From Blastobasis lacticolella (Eukaryota > Arthropoda > Insecta > Lepidoptera > Blastobasidae), in contig LR990053.1 of NCBI GenBank assembly GCA_905147135.1, positions 1,252,501 to 1,316,500 of the forward strand: a DNA stretch of 64,000 nucleotides. The letters are read 5' to 3'. Each line of letters begins with the position of its first letter. Within the stretch, counting starts at the first letter, position 1. The notes under the pieces were generated by a model. That model searched no databases and was not told where the DNA came from. It saw nothing but the letters and a program-made list of their open reading frames with translations. Positions 12,401 to 27,200 of this stretch are shown piece after piece. The position numbers and the translations under genes were made by a program.

Positions 12401-15400
12401 CTAAGACCGGCCGAAGTGGAGAAGAAAGAGCTGAAAAGCGGACTGTTATAAAAACCGGGATTGACTGCTGCGATGATGATGATGATAATTTTCAAGGCAA
12501 AGTTGCAATTTTAAACGACAAATAAATATTAAACGATCTCAGATCTTTTTTTTATCAATATATAATGGATTTTTTTCAAGTTGTCCTAGTTCTTGTCACA
12601 CTTGTGTTTTTAACACTAAACTATTATACTATGAATATAGCAGTCTATACATTTACTATCTGTATCTTCAAAGTACTTACCTACAGAAACTGCTTTTTTC
12701 ATTTCCATGTCATTTCATATTCAGGAAATTCCATACGCAATTTCTGAATAGTTTTCCGCACAAAAATGTTTCACTGACATTCTATTGACCCGGGTTGCAG
12801 CATACATTTTCCGAATGAGAAGTAAACCCCGTCACACCGAGCATTGGAAATACGAAATATGATTCGCGTATTTGTCGGCTGCTGTAGGCTTGGATAGAAA
12901 GCAATATTGCAGATAAATGTGATAGCTAGAGCTAGAGCTAAAGTTGTCGGGTCCAACTGTCGTTTCTCTAATGACCTAGTGTTGTCACTGTCTATTAATG
13001 AGTAGGAATTTATCGATACTTATTTCGTTTCATTTCAATTCATTTATTCAAGTAACAAAGATTCAATAATTTTATGATTTTATTACAGTTTAGTTTATTT
13101 GGGAGCGGCGGTGGCCGAATGATTAAGGAGTCCGTTCGACTCGTACTCCGAAATACCGGTTTCGAACCCCAGTACCAATGACTCTTTTCTGAGTTATTTA
13201 CATTAGTTGAACACTAACCGACGCTCTTACGGTGAGACCTGAAACTGAAACAAAAGACAGAACGAAAATATAAATGTTATTTCGTTCCATAAAATGGTCG
13301 TACCTGACATGAAGTTTCTTGTAATAGCGTACTTGATAATAATTAGTTTTGCCCTAAATAAAAATATATAATAAATTGTATTAAGAAATCGAGTATCGAT
13401 AGGCAGAAAAGTCGATAAACAACATCATTCAATCTCTATAAAATTTTCCATCGTGCCCCGACAACTTCTAACTCTACATATGCCTAGATCTGTCTATGTC
13501 ATAACATTAGAGCCTTGACATACACATACAAAGGCGTCTTTGGTCCCGAGCCAAGAATATTGGCTTTCTTATAAAAAGCCTCGGAAGATGGCGAGATGAG
13601 CGGCTCGTATCTGATTTTACGTCAATCTCGTTGGAAAATGTCCATTGAAATGTTTATTGTAGGGCCAGATTTTGTTTGAAGATAGAGCAAGTAGTTGCTT
13701 GGGAGTTCTGCAATATTTTGATTAAAGTATACTTATCGATATTTTATTGTTTTGGTTTGGTTTGTTGTCCTAACTAGGCACTTTTGTTAAGGATCCCCCA
13801 TAATCATCGCCCCTCCTTGTATAATTAATTTTCTGATTGTGTTGACCCTGAACTTTTGACATTTTTTTATAAGCCTGATGGTAAATGACAACCCCGTCAA
13901 ACTTTTGCACACCATTTTTGAAGAATTCCACACTCGGAGAAACCTTAGCATTCCTCATTCCATTTCATTTTATTCCAAGACATACGATTACGGGGATCAT
14001 CCACGGTGGATGTTCCTCTGAAACCGCACATTAGGTACGAAATTTTAAATAGATATACTCATAGGAAGCTATTGCAAGGACTCGCAAAAAGTTGTATTTA
14101 CCTATCACATGCAGCATCGGTAATGCACGTTCGCCTAAAAGTCTGGCTGGCGGTGGCGTAGGGGCCAGATCGATCTTTTCCCTTTGATATGTTTGAATTG
14201 GTCGATAGCTCCGGCTCTGCCTGACATTGTTGGGCGCCTTCCGGCTCTGTCTAGCACTGTCTGGCTGCGACATCCGGGCCGTGTAGTGGACAGAACAAAA
14301 TAAAGCGCCAACTTTTTCAACATACGGGTGTTATACGACTACTATTTGAAAGACGATCTAACTAAAAAGACGAGATTTCTTACGTACCTAACTTGTTTTT
14401 ATCTGTTGTACAAATTTTGTGTCAAGTTGGTGTCAAATTTTGACAAAACATTTTAGCCGAAAAGATGTAGCCAAAAAGAACTAGCTTTAAAACTAGTATT
14501 TCTTAGCATCTTAGTGCACAATGGCGAATTGGCACGCTCATGACCTGTCATCACCAAAGGGCCTGTCCTCTATACGGAATAATGAGTTTCTATCGTCATT
14601 GTATATTTTCAATACCGCGATCTCTAATCCGCTGCCAAGCGTGCAGATTATGACAAGATCCTCCACTAATAGGCTCTGTTGATAACGGTTATGCATAATG
14701 TATGGAAATGAACGGGGAAATAGAAAAACCGATCCTCGGAGTAGAAAAGCGAGTCGCGACCAAAAGCTTCTTCTGCATATAGAATGACACTATATGGTCC
14801 AGCCTTGAATAAATCTAAATAAATGAAATGCCATTTCAGTCCGGGACGAGCCGGTCCCAGCCTCAATTTATTTCCAATCAACTGTCCCGCTTTTTGTATT
14901 TTTTTTATTGGCTTTCGATTTTATCTCGCCTCTTGTTTGTTTGTGTTTGATGAAGAGTTTTTTGGTTGTTTATTTTTTGGACAACCGTAAGTTGATTATC
15001 CCCAGTGTTTGGAAAAGTGGGGATTTTAGGTTGGGTATACACCAAAATTAATTTAAACGTTTGCTTCATTTTTTATAGAGAGACCAAAATATATATCTAT
15101 CAGGAAACAGGCAGGAAACAAGCAGGGGTCCTCCTTGATAATCCTCAAGAAGGTATTTTCGGGATAGTTTGTAGAAATAGATATTGAGATAATAAAAGTT
15201 GATATTACAATAAAAAATGCAAACAATAAAATTATAGGATACTTAGCCCTTGGGTCACTTTCAGACCCGCCACCACCCATGGTCATCCTGGTATACCCAA
15301 TCTAATACGGTGCGCCAGGGATTCTTTCTATGTTTACCTTTAACAAGTTTTCCGTTTACAAGTTATTATTTGTACTTAGTCCCTTCTGTACTCACACTAT

Positions 15401-18240
15401 TCTTATCTGGAGCACAGCCACATGATGTGAGGCAATAAAATCAAGACTTCTTCACTCTTTAATGGATCAGCAGCTAGTTCCGGTCCTCGACTCGTCGGTG
15501 GTCGAATAAAAAGTGTTCGTTACGGACGAGCGCTGAATTTGACGTCATCACATTATTTCCAGCCACCCGCAAGTTGGCGCATCGATCGACGTTCCGTTTC
15601 TGAGACAAAATGATGTCCAGGCTCGTGTCTGTCTCCGACATATCTATTAATTGATAGACTGCTTCCAATTTTAAAAAGTACCTAAATTTCATAGCCCAAC
15701 TAGTTTACTATTTATTTATAGTTTAACACTTTATTGCACACAATAAAATACATAGAGAAATATCATGCATATACGATACAACAGGTAGGTGGCTAATTAG
15801 GTACCATTGTAATATTTTTCGTAGTAAAACTGGACTTTCTTAATTTTAATGCCACGTTACATTCAAATATCCTGACAATTTTACTGACACATTCACCTGA
15901 TACTTCAATAGACGTGATCACAAAAATGATCTACTGACGCTCAAATGACATCCATCACACATAGTTACACCACAGTAACGACATATATACTTCCCGGTGG
16001 CGGTCAGCGGGTTCTCCCATAAGCAGTTGTCATATGGCTGGCATCAAAGGACGCGGTCCGGTTCTGCCTGGCATTATTGGGCGCAGTCCGGCTCTACCTG
16101 GCATTGTCGGGTGCGATCCGGCTTTGTCTTGAATTTTTGAAAGCGGTTCGGCACCGCCTGGCATTGTCAGACGCAGTCCGGCTCTGCCTGGCATTAAAGG
16201 GCGCGGTTCGGCTTTGGCTGTTATTGTTGGGTGCGGTCAGGCTTTCGCTAGCATTGTCGGGCACATTCCAGTCCAGTCTTTGGTTTCTGTCTTACTTGGC
16301 TTTCGCTTTCCGATTTGATGATTGACGGAGATATTTAATGTTCAAAGTCCTACTTAAAAAGAAGGGAATAGCCAAATTCAACAGAAAAAAATTGTCTTAA
16401 AAATGTAAGTATGTACTCGTACACAGGATACAGGTATACGTGATTTAAAAGATCTCTTGAATCCTTCATTTTGTTTGTATGGTAACGTAAAAATTCCTCC
16501 GGCGCATCTGGACATATTTCTATTCCACACAAAATATATATTTTGATTTTGTTAAGGCAATAGGTACTAACGTTTGTACTTAGGTTGGCCGTGTGGTGTC
16601 CGGCAGAGCCGAATAGCACCAACCCCTTACACTCGTGGGTGTCGTAAAAGGCGACTTACGTTTTCGAGGCAAAAGAGTCTCCGTTGGCTGGAAAATGGCT
16701 AGCATCGTTTTCGCCTGCCAAGCGTGGAGATTATGGCAATAACCTATTCTTTCGTGGGGGAGGCCCTAAGTCCTGCAGTGAACTGTTGCAGGCTGTGATG
16801 ATGAGAGGTACTAACGACCCATATTCCCAACAGTGGACGGCGGCTTCTCCCGGAAGGCATGCTGGTGGGACTTCGCAAGGCACTTGGACCGGCTGGACGC
16901 GGTGCTGTTCACGAGGCTCAACAACTGCTCCGCATCGGGCATGGCGGCCGTGATCAAGCGGAAGGCTACTGCGCCGGTCTACCCGCAAATCGGACATTTC
17001 TTCTGTAATCTCGAGGTGAGTTTTTGTAGATTCTACTGCTATCTGTATGTGTGTGTGTGTAGGAGTGTGATCTGGCAGAGGCCGGGATAAGCGTTAGGAC
17101 GATGATGATATCAGAGTGTGGTCTACAAGAAGAGCAATAAATTTAAAATATGATTTCACAGAGTATCCGTAGTTATTCGACATAATCAAGTGATTTTCAG
17201 ACCAGAGAAATAGTAATTTAAAGTTGCAATCCATAATCCAATTATTAGTTAGCGGTCGTTAAATGTCATGGAGTGTGATCTGGCAGAGGCCGGGATAAGC
17301 GTTAGGACGATGATGATAGTGTGGTCTATAAGAAGAGCAATAAATTTAAAAGACGATTTCACAGAGTATCTGTAGTTATTCGACATAGTCAAGTGATTTT
17401 CAGACCAGAGAAATAGTAATTTAAAGTTGCAATCCATAATCCAATTATTAGTTAGCGGTCGTTAAATGTCAGTGAACGGGACATTTCCTTATAGCATTAG
17501 CGCGACGTTTCTTAAATGTACGTCAATGTCACGTCTTCCGACTGGACTACTTACGCAGCACATGACCAATGATTTTCACCCATACCGATGTGTATATCTA
17601 ATCACTACACAATCTGTGCTTTAAAGGACCAGGATTTTGTGTAGGTATACGTAGTCTATAGTGAGATGGCGCCATACCACCGCGGTGCAAGGCCGCGGGT
17701 AATGCGACACCTTACGGTTCGGTGAGCATTACGCTTACTGCTCGTCGATTCATACGTAGAATAGAGAATACTGGAAGGGAATTCAGTATTTCGTATTTTA
17801 AATGACAGCTTCGTGTCTCATCGACAGGTCTTACTACAAAATGAAAATAGGTACTGGGTGATTTTCATGTGGCATGTCATCTTAAAGCCGTATTAAGAAC
17901 AAAGAGTTTGGTGGTAATTATTCAGAGGTCTCACATACCGTACGAACGCAAAGGATTCCAATTCACACTACTTGAGTGGCGATTCGTAATATGCTACAGA
18001 ATATTGACACCAAAGATATTGGACATAGAGCATAGTGGAACCTTGACCTATAGAAAATGTACACTGTCACACTGTCATTCAAAAAGCTAGAACAATGAGG
18101 TGATCAACTCCACCAAATTTTACAATAGCAGTGGTTATTTGATAACTTATAGCCACCCCTTTTGGACACGTTATATGCACCATTAAAAAAGGAAACAAAA
18201 TATATATTTTGACCTTAGCTGTGAGCAGGCTTCTTCTGTT

Positions 18241-18284
<44 letters not shown>

Positions 18285-21200
18285 TATCCGGGCCATTTTC
18301 CGCAATCAGGCGAACTCGCGCCCATTTTACGTGGATATGGTATACCCTATTGTTCCTGCCATCCCAACTCCTCCAGGAAACGCAGCAATCCTTTTAGCTT
18401 TGCAAACGTCTCTGGAAGGGTTTGTGGTTGTCCGAGATGCTCATGCCTGTATGATGCCACCCCCTCGCATGTCTGCAGGATATGTGCTGCTGTCTCTTCC
18501 TCCCTCAGGCAGGCTCTGCACAAGGGGCTGTCGGTGAGACCTATGGTGAAGAGGTGTTTATTAAATGGACCGTGTCCCGTTAAAGCTCCGGTTACCAGAC
18601 GGAGTTGCTTTTTGGTTAGTTTTAAGAGCCTTTCAGAAAAGGGAGGGTTAATTTTCAGTAGAGCCTCCTTGGCTTGTCTGCATTCCTCTAGTGATGACCA
18701 GAGTTGGTTATGTTTTACCTTGATTGTTCTGTTGATACTAACATAACTACGCATCCCTCGAAATGGCACATCATAAGCCGTAATGAACGCAGTGCGTCCA
18801 CTTAGCAGACGAGCACTGTGAGAACGCATGTAACGCAACTTATTAACCATTCGTCTGGGAGTTCGGGGTACGGAGAGATCATCGCTGTCCTAATAGCTTG
18901 ATTCTAAGAAACCTCTTCGGATTCTCCCGTAAAATTATTACCAATCTGGTGCTACATTTATATCCTAGTAAGATTTATTAATTGCTGGACTTAGTAAGGT
19001 GGCTGCACAGTACCGTGATCACTGAAGTGTGCAGTATCGATTTCCACTATGTGAATAGTACTCGAGTAGAGAACTCGCTTGCACATACAGAGTTGTTGTA
19101 TTATTATTGACTTCGTAAGAAGTTGGTGTTGTGATAAGTTTGTCGTGTCCTTGCGCCGCAATGTGACAAGTTCGGGTAAGATTTGGGAATTGATCGTGTA
19201 ACGTAATGTTGTTCTTCACAAAACATCGAATTAATATCTGTCTAAAAATAATATTTAAAAGTTGATGAGCGTCCGTGAGAGCGTCGGTCCTTAATGGTTA
19301 AGAGGTCCGACTCGCAAGAGAGAGGTGCCGAGTTCAATCCCAGTGAAGCCATGTACCGATGACTTTTTCTAAATTATGTACATTAGTTGAACACTAACCG
19401 ATGCTTTTTCTGAAACCAGCACATTCTGGCGACCATCACCAATTTGGTCAGGTCGCTCTACTGTAATTAACCCAGTACTGGACATGCTTAGGTATCCAAT
19501 AAACACCAATGCAAACTGCCCTGGGCTTGCCGCATCCTTTCGCTAATCGTCGTTCCACCTCAGGCTCAGCATTCACTACGCTTACCTATATTAGTGTTAA
19601 TATTCTGTGACAAGGCTTACCGATTCGCGGTCTCGTCTCTCTGGTTCATCCCAGCGGGTGTCATCACCACAATAACACCTGGTGACGTGAAAATCCTTTC
19701 AATTCCAGGAACGCAAAGTCCTCGCCAGTCCTGACGGTGACAAGGACTCGGATCCCCTCCTGGTGTCCCTGCTGCAGCAGGGATCCGACATGATGGCGGA
19801 TCTGAGACATATCAACCTGAAGCCACAACATTGCTACCGAAACCCTGAACCCATCAACCTGTACCACAAAGTTGGGCATGGTCAGTATAACGTATTGTTT
19901 ATTTATGTTAGCCTGAATTATCCCACTGCTGGGCAAAGGCCTCCCCGCTATTCTTCCATACTTCGCGATCGTTTGCTATGGTTTGCCAGTCTCTGGCCAA
20001 CGCTATAACGTACACCGTATTTATTTTATTGAACAATTTATTGTACACGAGATTGGTACAAATCTATATGACATAATATAACAGACAAAACAGGCAAAAT
20101 TTGTCGTTAAAGAAATTTCTTCCAGCAGGCCTACTGCAGAGAGATCGTGATAATTAAATGCAGTTAAGACGTGCGCAATAGCAAAAGATTGTGCTTAATT
20201 AAAAAAAATATGATGAAAGCCTATACTATACATAAATAAATACATAGATGGAAGAGCTACCCCGTATTTCATGTGGAAAGGAGTTCCACAATTTTACTGC
20301 ATAAACAGTGAATGAGTAGAATAAGTTACACAAAAATATCTAACTGTTATGCCCTTTGTAATGTTTATTGTAAAAAAAATTTGCCCTATGTAAATTTGTA
20401 TGCGTTTGGCCGTGTGGTGTCCGGCAGAGTAGAATAGCACCAACCCCTTACACTCGTGGGTGTCGTACAAGGCGACTAATGTTTTCGAGGCAAAAGATCA
20501 AGAGTCTCCGTAGTCTGGAAAATGGGCAGCAGCATTTTCCATTGTATTATTTAAACACTGCGATCTCCAACCCGCCTGCCAAGCGTGGAAATTATGGCAA
20601 TAACCTCCCCTTTCGTGGGAGAGGCCCTAAGTCCTGCAGTGGACTGTTATGGGCTGTGATGATGATGATAATGATGCCCTTTGTTGTTGTTATGGACCAG
20701 AATTTAACAAAAAAATAAATACAACATTAGTATTGTATTGTATGTAAACCTACTAATATTATAAATGCGAAAATCTGTAACGATGTTTGGATGTTTGTGA
20801 CTCTACTGAACTGATTTTGATTCAATTTGGCAGTAATGATGTAACTTATAGCCCATTTATCTCAAAATGTGGCTCCCGCGGAAAAAATTAATTTAGAACG
20901 TTAATAGAATGAAACGAAAATGGAATTTTGCGTGGACGAAGACGCGGGCAAAAGCTAATACATAATATGTTCTTCAAGAAAGGGGTTAAAAGGTTTTTAC
21001 GGGGTCGGCAACGCGTGGGTGATGCACCTGGTTTTGCAAACGTCCATAGGCTGCCGTGACTGCTTACCATCAGGCGGGCCGTAAGCTTGTTTGCCACCTT
21101 GGTGGTATAAAAAAAAATGTATAATTGTAGATATAAAAATTAATGATACACTTTTCTTCATTCCAGGAACACTCGACATGTACGTACTGAATCCGTCCAA

Positions 21201-24200
21201 GGACTCGAAATACGTTCGTGACTTCCTGAAACGGTGGCATAATAGTGAACAGAAGCTATTTGAAGGTGCAAGTGTATCTGGACAGTTCAATTTCCCGGTA
21301 CCCAACCTAGTATCGATATGCGCGTTGCTAGTATGGAGGCCAGCAAACCCCGATGATACGATAACCAGGATCATGTTCCCTGGATCAACTCCACAACACA
21401 AAATATTCGAAGGCCTAGAAAAACTAAAACACTTAGATTTCTTACAAACGCCAACGTGTACGGGCAGGCAATTGGCAGCCGCTACACCTCCACCACAAAC
21501 TGCGACCACGACGGTCACCACGACTAAAACTGCTAAGCAAGCTACAACAAAAGCCGGCAAAGGTACTATAGTTACAGAAGAAAAGAAAGTTGACAAAGCA
21601 AAAGACGAAAAGGTCATTGATCCTGAACCTACACCTAAAGTAAGAACAATGAAAGATGATACAGACTCTAAAAATATCATAGACAATAAATTACTATCAG
21701 AATTAGTTGATAGTGAGGACAAAAAAATTGAATCTGTTCTGCAAGAGGCCATTACTTCGAGAATAGAAACTAAACTAGATGATAAAATTGCTCAGTACGA
21801 GAACGCTGTGATAGATGATTTACCTAAAAAGAAAGATGTACAGAAAAAAGAGAAAGCCGTTGCAAAGAAAACTAAACGTATTGATAAGACTGATGATGGA
21901 AAAGGACCGGTTGGTAAAACTGACCAGAAAAAAAGTGAAATAGATTCCAAAACAAAAATAGACATCAAGAAGAAAAGTGATAGTAGAACTAAAACAGAAA
22001 CTATGACATCTTCTACGACAAGAACTAAAACTAAAACTACTCTAAAGTCTGCAGATAAAAAGGTGACCGATAAAAAAATTACCTCAGATGAGAAAAAGTC
22101 CCCGCCAACAACGCCTAAAAAGACAATTGAAACTAAAGTCGCACCTTCATTACAGTCTGCCAATAAAGACAAAACTAAAATTAAAACAAGAAAATTAAGT
22201 CCAGCTAGTACGCCTGCAAAGAGTACTAAGGAAGCGGCAAATCGCAGGGTTGTCGAATCCAAGTATAAACAGGCGTCTCCAAAACGAGATTTAACTCAAA
22301 AGGTACCTGATAAAAAAGAACCTAAACTAAAACGCGAACCTATTTCTCGGCGACCACGACCTTTAGCTTCTCCAGTTAAAGGTTTGAAAGCTATGAAGAG
22401 TCCATCAAAGTCTGTTAAATCTATAAAAACAGATGCAAAACTAAAAGGAATTCAAAGAGTAAACTATGAAGATATTTTGAAAGAAGCTAAAAGGTCTGAT
22501 GAAGACACGTCTAAATCATTAGATGACATGAAGCAACAGGAAATTGATGATAGGGAAGAACAGGAGATCGTTAGAGAAATAGAAGCAGTATTTAATAGAG
22601 ACAACGAAGCTGAAGAAAAAGTTGAATATATTGGACGATCTGATATAGAAAAAATTACGTGTTTGATTGATGATACTAAAACAGGCACCATGGCAGATAA
22701 TGAGTTTGAAGAAGAATATTTGATAATAGAAAAAGAAGAAGTAGATCAATATACTGAGGATTCTATTGTTGACCGCGAAAGTAGTCACACGCGAGAAGAT
22801 GAACTACAAAAACATGCTAAAGATAAAGAAGAATCGGAAAAGAAAAAAGGTGATGCGAATATTGTACAAAACCAAAAGACTGATGACATTAACTTACAAA
22901 TAGATGACGTTGCTCAAAAAGAGTCAAAGCTAATTGAATCAAAAGATCATTCCGCTAGTGTTGAAGAAAAACAAGATATGAGTAGTGAAAAGAAAACTTC
23001 AGACAGTAAAAGTGGGCTGGCTAAGCCTAAAGATTCTCTTGAACTAAATATTGTAGTGGAATCACAACCCGATGAGAAAATGTCTACGACTATCGAGTCG
23101 GGTGCCACTACTGCGCCTACATTACCTGAAGATGAACGCATAACTTTAGATGATATTAAAGAAGACCAGCAAGTTGAAGAAAAACAAATAAAAGAGGATA
23201 CAAAAGAAATAGTGCTACCGCAGGCTCAGGCTTCTGCACAAAAACCTACGTCACTTGAAAAAAGTACTAAACTGGAAACTCTTCCTGCCCCTATTAGGGA
23301 AATAGTAAAAACTCCTGATGAGGTCGCTGACCTACCGTTACACGAGGTAGTCGACTATAGAACATTTGAGGAAAAGAAATCACCTGTTGAAGAAGATGTG
23401 TTTAAGCGAAAACCCGATGTGGGTTTTATTCATGAAATCAAAGTTCCGAAAGACCTGCCCCTTCCGAATCAGGAAGCAGCTATGTCTTATAAGGGAATGA
23501 AAACGATTCAGGATGATGTAGTGATCAAAACTATAGAAAGTGCTTCCCATCCTGAAGTGGTTACGGTCACACCGGGTTCAGCACCAGAGTCACCAATGTA
23601 TCATGAACAAATGAAAATTCCAACAATTACCGGAAAAGATTTAGAAACTGTTAAAGAATATGATGATTCGGAGTATAATTATGGTCAGTATACTGAAAAA
23701 TTAAGAGAAACTCATATAACAACACTTGATTCTCCATTAAAAGATGACATGATTGTTATAGAGGAAGTCCCGTGCATGCCTGAAAAAATACCATCAATAC
23801 CAGAAGACGTTGAGAAAGAAATAGAAGAAGCACGTAAATTAGAGGTGGCTGCTAAACCTCCCCTTAGTCCAAAAGATGTAGAGCGGATAGTAGCTGACGT
23901 AGCGGAAGTTCTGAAATCAGAAAAGAGTCTTGAAGAAATAATGATGGAAAAGTCACCTAGCAAATCTCCAGACATATTCTCAAAAATCGAATCAACTGTA
24001 GCAAGTGCTATTGAAGCAACCAGTATGTTTATTTCGAGTGAGAAAGAAATAAAACATGATATCAAAGAAGCTGTTCGTGACAAAATTATTTCAGCTGAAC
24101 AAAAACATGAACTATTAGAGACGTCTCAGAAGCAAGTATCACCTGCCCGCTCAATCACATCAGAAGATATCAGCGAAGTATCTGACAAAACTGTATTAAG

Positions 24201-27200
24201 TGAAGGTAAACGAAGTAAGCGAGAATCGCAAGTTAGCCAAATTGCTGAGACCCAGTTTGCACACAAACAAAAAGAAGAGAAGGAAAAAGTAATCCATGAT
24301 CTTGACGACAGCTTACAAAAAGACAAGAAAGAAATAGATACAATACTGTCTAACTTAACTGAACATGTAGATCAATTGAAATCGGGTGAAGAACACATTG
24401 AACGAAAATTAAGTATATCGTTAGATACAGCGAAAACATTAGAAAAACTTGAAGAGAAAATGGCAGATTTGAAAAAGAAAGAAGATGCGTTTTCCCAAAA
24501 ACTACTGTATGATAAAAAATTAACTGAAACCACGAAGAAAGACGAATACATTTCAGAAATTGAAAACGTAAAGCAAACAACTACGTTAATAGAAGATAAA
24601 CTAAATAAAATAATTGATGATAAACTATTTACAGAAAAACAAATTCACGACTCAGGTGAAAACAAAAAAGATGAGAAAGAATTAATTAAGAGTAAAGATA
24701 TTGTGGAGCCTGTACTATCAGAGAAACTAAAGGAAAGATCTTCAAACGAAATTGTTTCAGATCTAACTAATACTTTAAACCAAGAAGAAAACAATGTAAT
24801 AAAAGAAACAGTAGAACAGAAAACATCATATTCAATAACACCAAGTCCTGATACAGTTGAAGAAAAAGAAGAACTATATAAAGAAGATAAAGAAAGTCTG
24901 GATGAGAATGGTACGAGCATGAGTCATGTATTAGATATTAAGAAGAAGACTGAAGACAAAGTGTCAAGATCGTTAGTGGATGAAAAAGAAGCGAGTATAG
25001 TTTCTCATGAAAAGGAAACACTAAAGACGCTGGGAAGTCCATCACTGGAAACCAATACAGCAAGTGCTGACACATTATTAAGTCACATTAAAAGTGAAAT
25101 GGAGTATTTGGTAGATAACAAAAAATCCAGTACAGAACATATGGACAAAGAATTAGATTTTAAGAAACCTAGCCCACCACTCGACTTTAAAAAGGCTGAC
25201 GCAATATCACCCTCTACACAAAATGTTGACACAAAGACCGACAGTCTGGTGCATGACGACAAGATGATAAGATCAACTTTATCTGAAAAGATCGGAATCA
25301 GTTCTGATCAAGATGGTAAAGTGTCAAGTCCAGTCATAGAAGAAGCAAAAGCACCTAGTCCAGGACACGATCAAAGGAAGCCCAGTACGATATTTGACGA
25401 AGAGAAGACTCTTAGTTCAGTAGATGATGAAAATGTAACAAATAATATTACATCCGAAATAAGAAGAGATAGTTATGTACAAGATGCCAAATCACCCAGT
25501 CCAGCACCAATGCCTAGTCCAGTGCAAGAGCTTAAGGAGATAAATCTGGTAGTAAACCAAAGGAAAACTTCCAGTCCAATACAAGACGAAACAGTTGAAA
25601 ATGCAATTAATTCTGTAAAGAGCCAGCCTAGTCAAGTTCTAGATGCGAAAGGACCAAGTCCTGGTAGCGAAGAAATAAAGGCACATAGTCCTGTACAAGA
25701 AACGACGTCGACAGAAGTTGATACAAAGACTCCCAAACAAGTTATTGATCAAAACGTAACAAGTGCATTGATAACTGTAAAGACCGAACATAGTCCTGTG
25801 TTAGATGTCAAAAAGACCGGTCCAATTGAAGAAGAAACTAAAGTAGAATGTGAACCAAGCTCGGTTAAAGACGAAACCAATCAACATAGTCCTGTGCAAG
25901 ATCTTAAAAAACGTATTTCCATCGGAGATTCTAGCCCAGTACATGATAGAGTGAAAAGAACAACTACATCTGAGAAAGACGAACATATTCCGGTGAAAGA
26001 TGTAGAAGCCTCAAGTCCAGATAACCATGAAATAAAAGAACAGAGTCCGGTACATGACCTAAGAGAGCCAAGTCCAACAGTTAGCGATAAGAAAACTCCT
26101 AGTCCAATACCTGACGAAAAAGTATCAAGTGAAACTATATCTGAAGAAAGCGATCATAACTCTGTACTAGATGCTAAAGCGTCCAATCTAGTACATGAAG
26201 AAAAAGTTGCAATAGGGCTTACCTCGGAAAAGAGCGAATATATTCCGGTGCTAAACACTGAAGTACCTAGTCCGGCAGCCGACAAATCTGACGTACCTAG
26301 CGTAACACATGATGTCAAAGAGCCGAGCAAAGTACTAGATAAAAAGAAATCACCTAGCCTCATACATGATCTAAAAAAAACTAGCCATACAGAAGATGAA
26401 GAGAAAATGCCTAGTCCCGTACACGATAAAAATTTGACAAGTACAACTGCATACAAGGAGAGCGAAAAAATACTTATGAAAGAACTCAAAGAGTCGAGTC
26501 CCGTAGCAGACGAAAAAGAGACACCCAGTCCTGTACATGATGAAAATGTAACAAGTACCACTACATCTAAAAAGGACGTTTCAAGTCCAGTGCAAGATCA
26601 CAAACCACCAAGTCCAGCTATTGACAAGACCAAAATATCGAGTCCTGTGTTAGATGTAAAAGAGACAAGCCTGGTTAAACCAGAAACCAAAGCACACAGT
26701 CCTGAAGAAGATCTTAAAAGATCTCCAAGCCCAACACACGAAAAAGTAACAAGTTTGACCACATTAGCAAAAGACCGACAGAGTCCTATGAAAGAAGCGC
26801 CCAGTCCGGCAGCAGAAGCAACTAAGGCACCTAGTCCAGAGCATGATCTAAAAGAGCCAAGCCCGATCATGGACGAAATTAAGTCTTTTATTCCTGTACA
26901 TGACAAAAAAGTGTCAAGTGAAACTGTATCTGAAAAAATTGATCCCAGCCCTGTACTAGATGCCAAAGCGCACAGTCCAGCGGCAGAAGAAACTAAGGAG
27001 CTTAGTCCAGTGCATGATCAAAAAGAGCAACGCCCGATGGTAGACAAAGAAAAGAGTCCTAGTCCGGTACATGATGAAAAATTGGCAAGTAAAACCGAAT
27101 CTGTGAAGAGCGAACTTAGTTCCGTGCAACTTCCCAAAATGCCCAGTCCAGTCGTAGACGAAACTAAAGAACCTAGTCCAGTGCATGATGTAAAAGAATT

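Larger units (their letters stand above)
10721..16833. other. futsch intron, 6.1 kb
   Basis: Holds a reverse transcriptase motif remnant (11467-11560), an RTE-like 3' end with (GAT)n tail (12392-12488), a SINE A copy (13101-13250), two partial units of a 30-bp minisatellite (about 14205-14270), a fragment of SINE family B (14515-14660), the main minisatellite (16034-16275) and a full SINE B copy (16581-16803). No exon was recognised. Confidence 0.75.
17016..19708. other. futsch intron, 2.7 kb
   Basis: Contains a roughly 205-bp tandem duplication just after the donor (17063-17471), a (GATA)n run (18237-18284), a dead non-LTR retrotransposon ORF on the - strand (18347-18850) and a SINE A copy (19266-19500). 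No exon was seen. Confidence 0.75.
19881..21166. other. futsch intron, 1.3 kb, almost filled with repeats
   Basis: Contains a retroelement fragment (19905-20010), SINE B (20405-20680), a Lep1-like Helitron (20744-20960) and another dispersed repeat (21000-21112) that stops about 55 bp before the giant exon's acceptor. Confidence 0.75.

Noticed and set aside
16077..16325. 82-codon open frame
   Set aside because: Produced by the 30-bp minisatellite, whose period is a multiple of three.
21091..21166. ATG at 21091 as start of the giant ORF
   Set aside because: The first 25 codons are intronic: a consensus acceptor ends at 21166, and the conserved MAP1 sequence continues from the exon ending at 19880 straight into GTLDMYVLNP.
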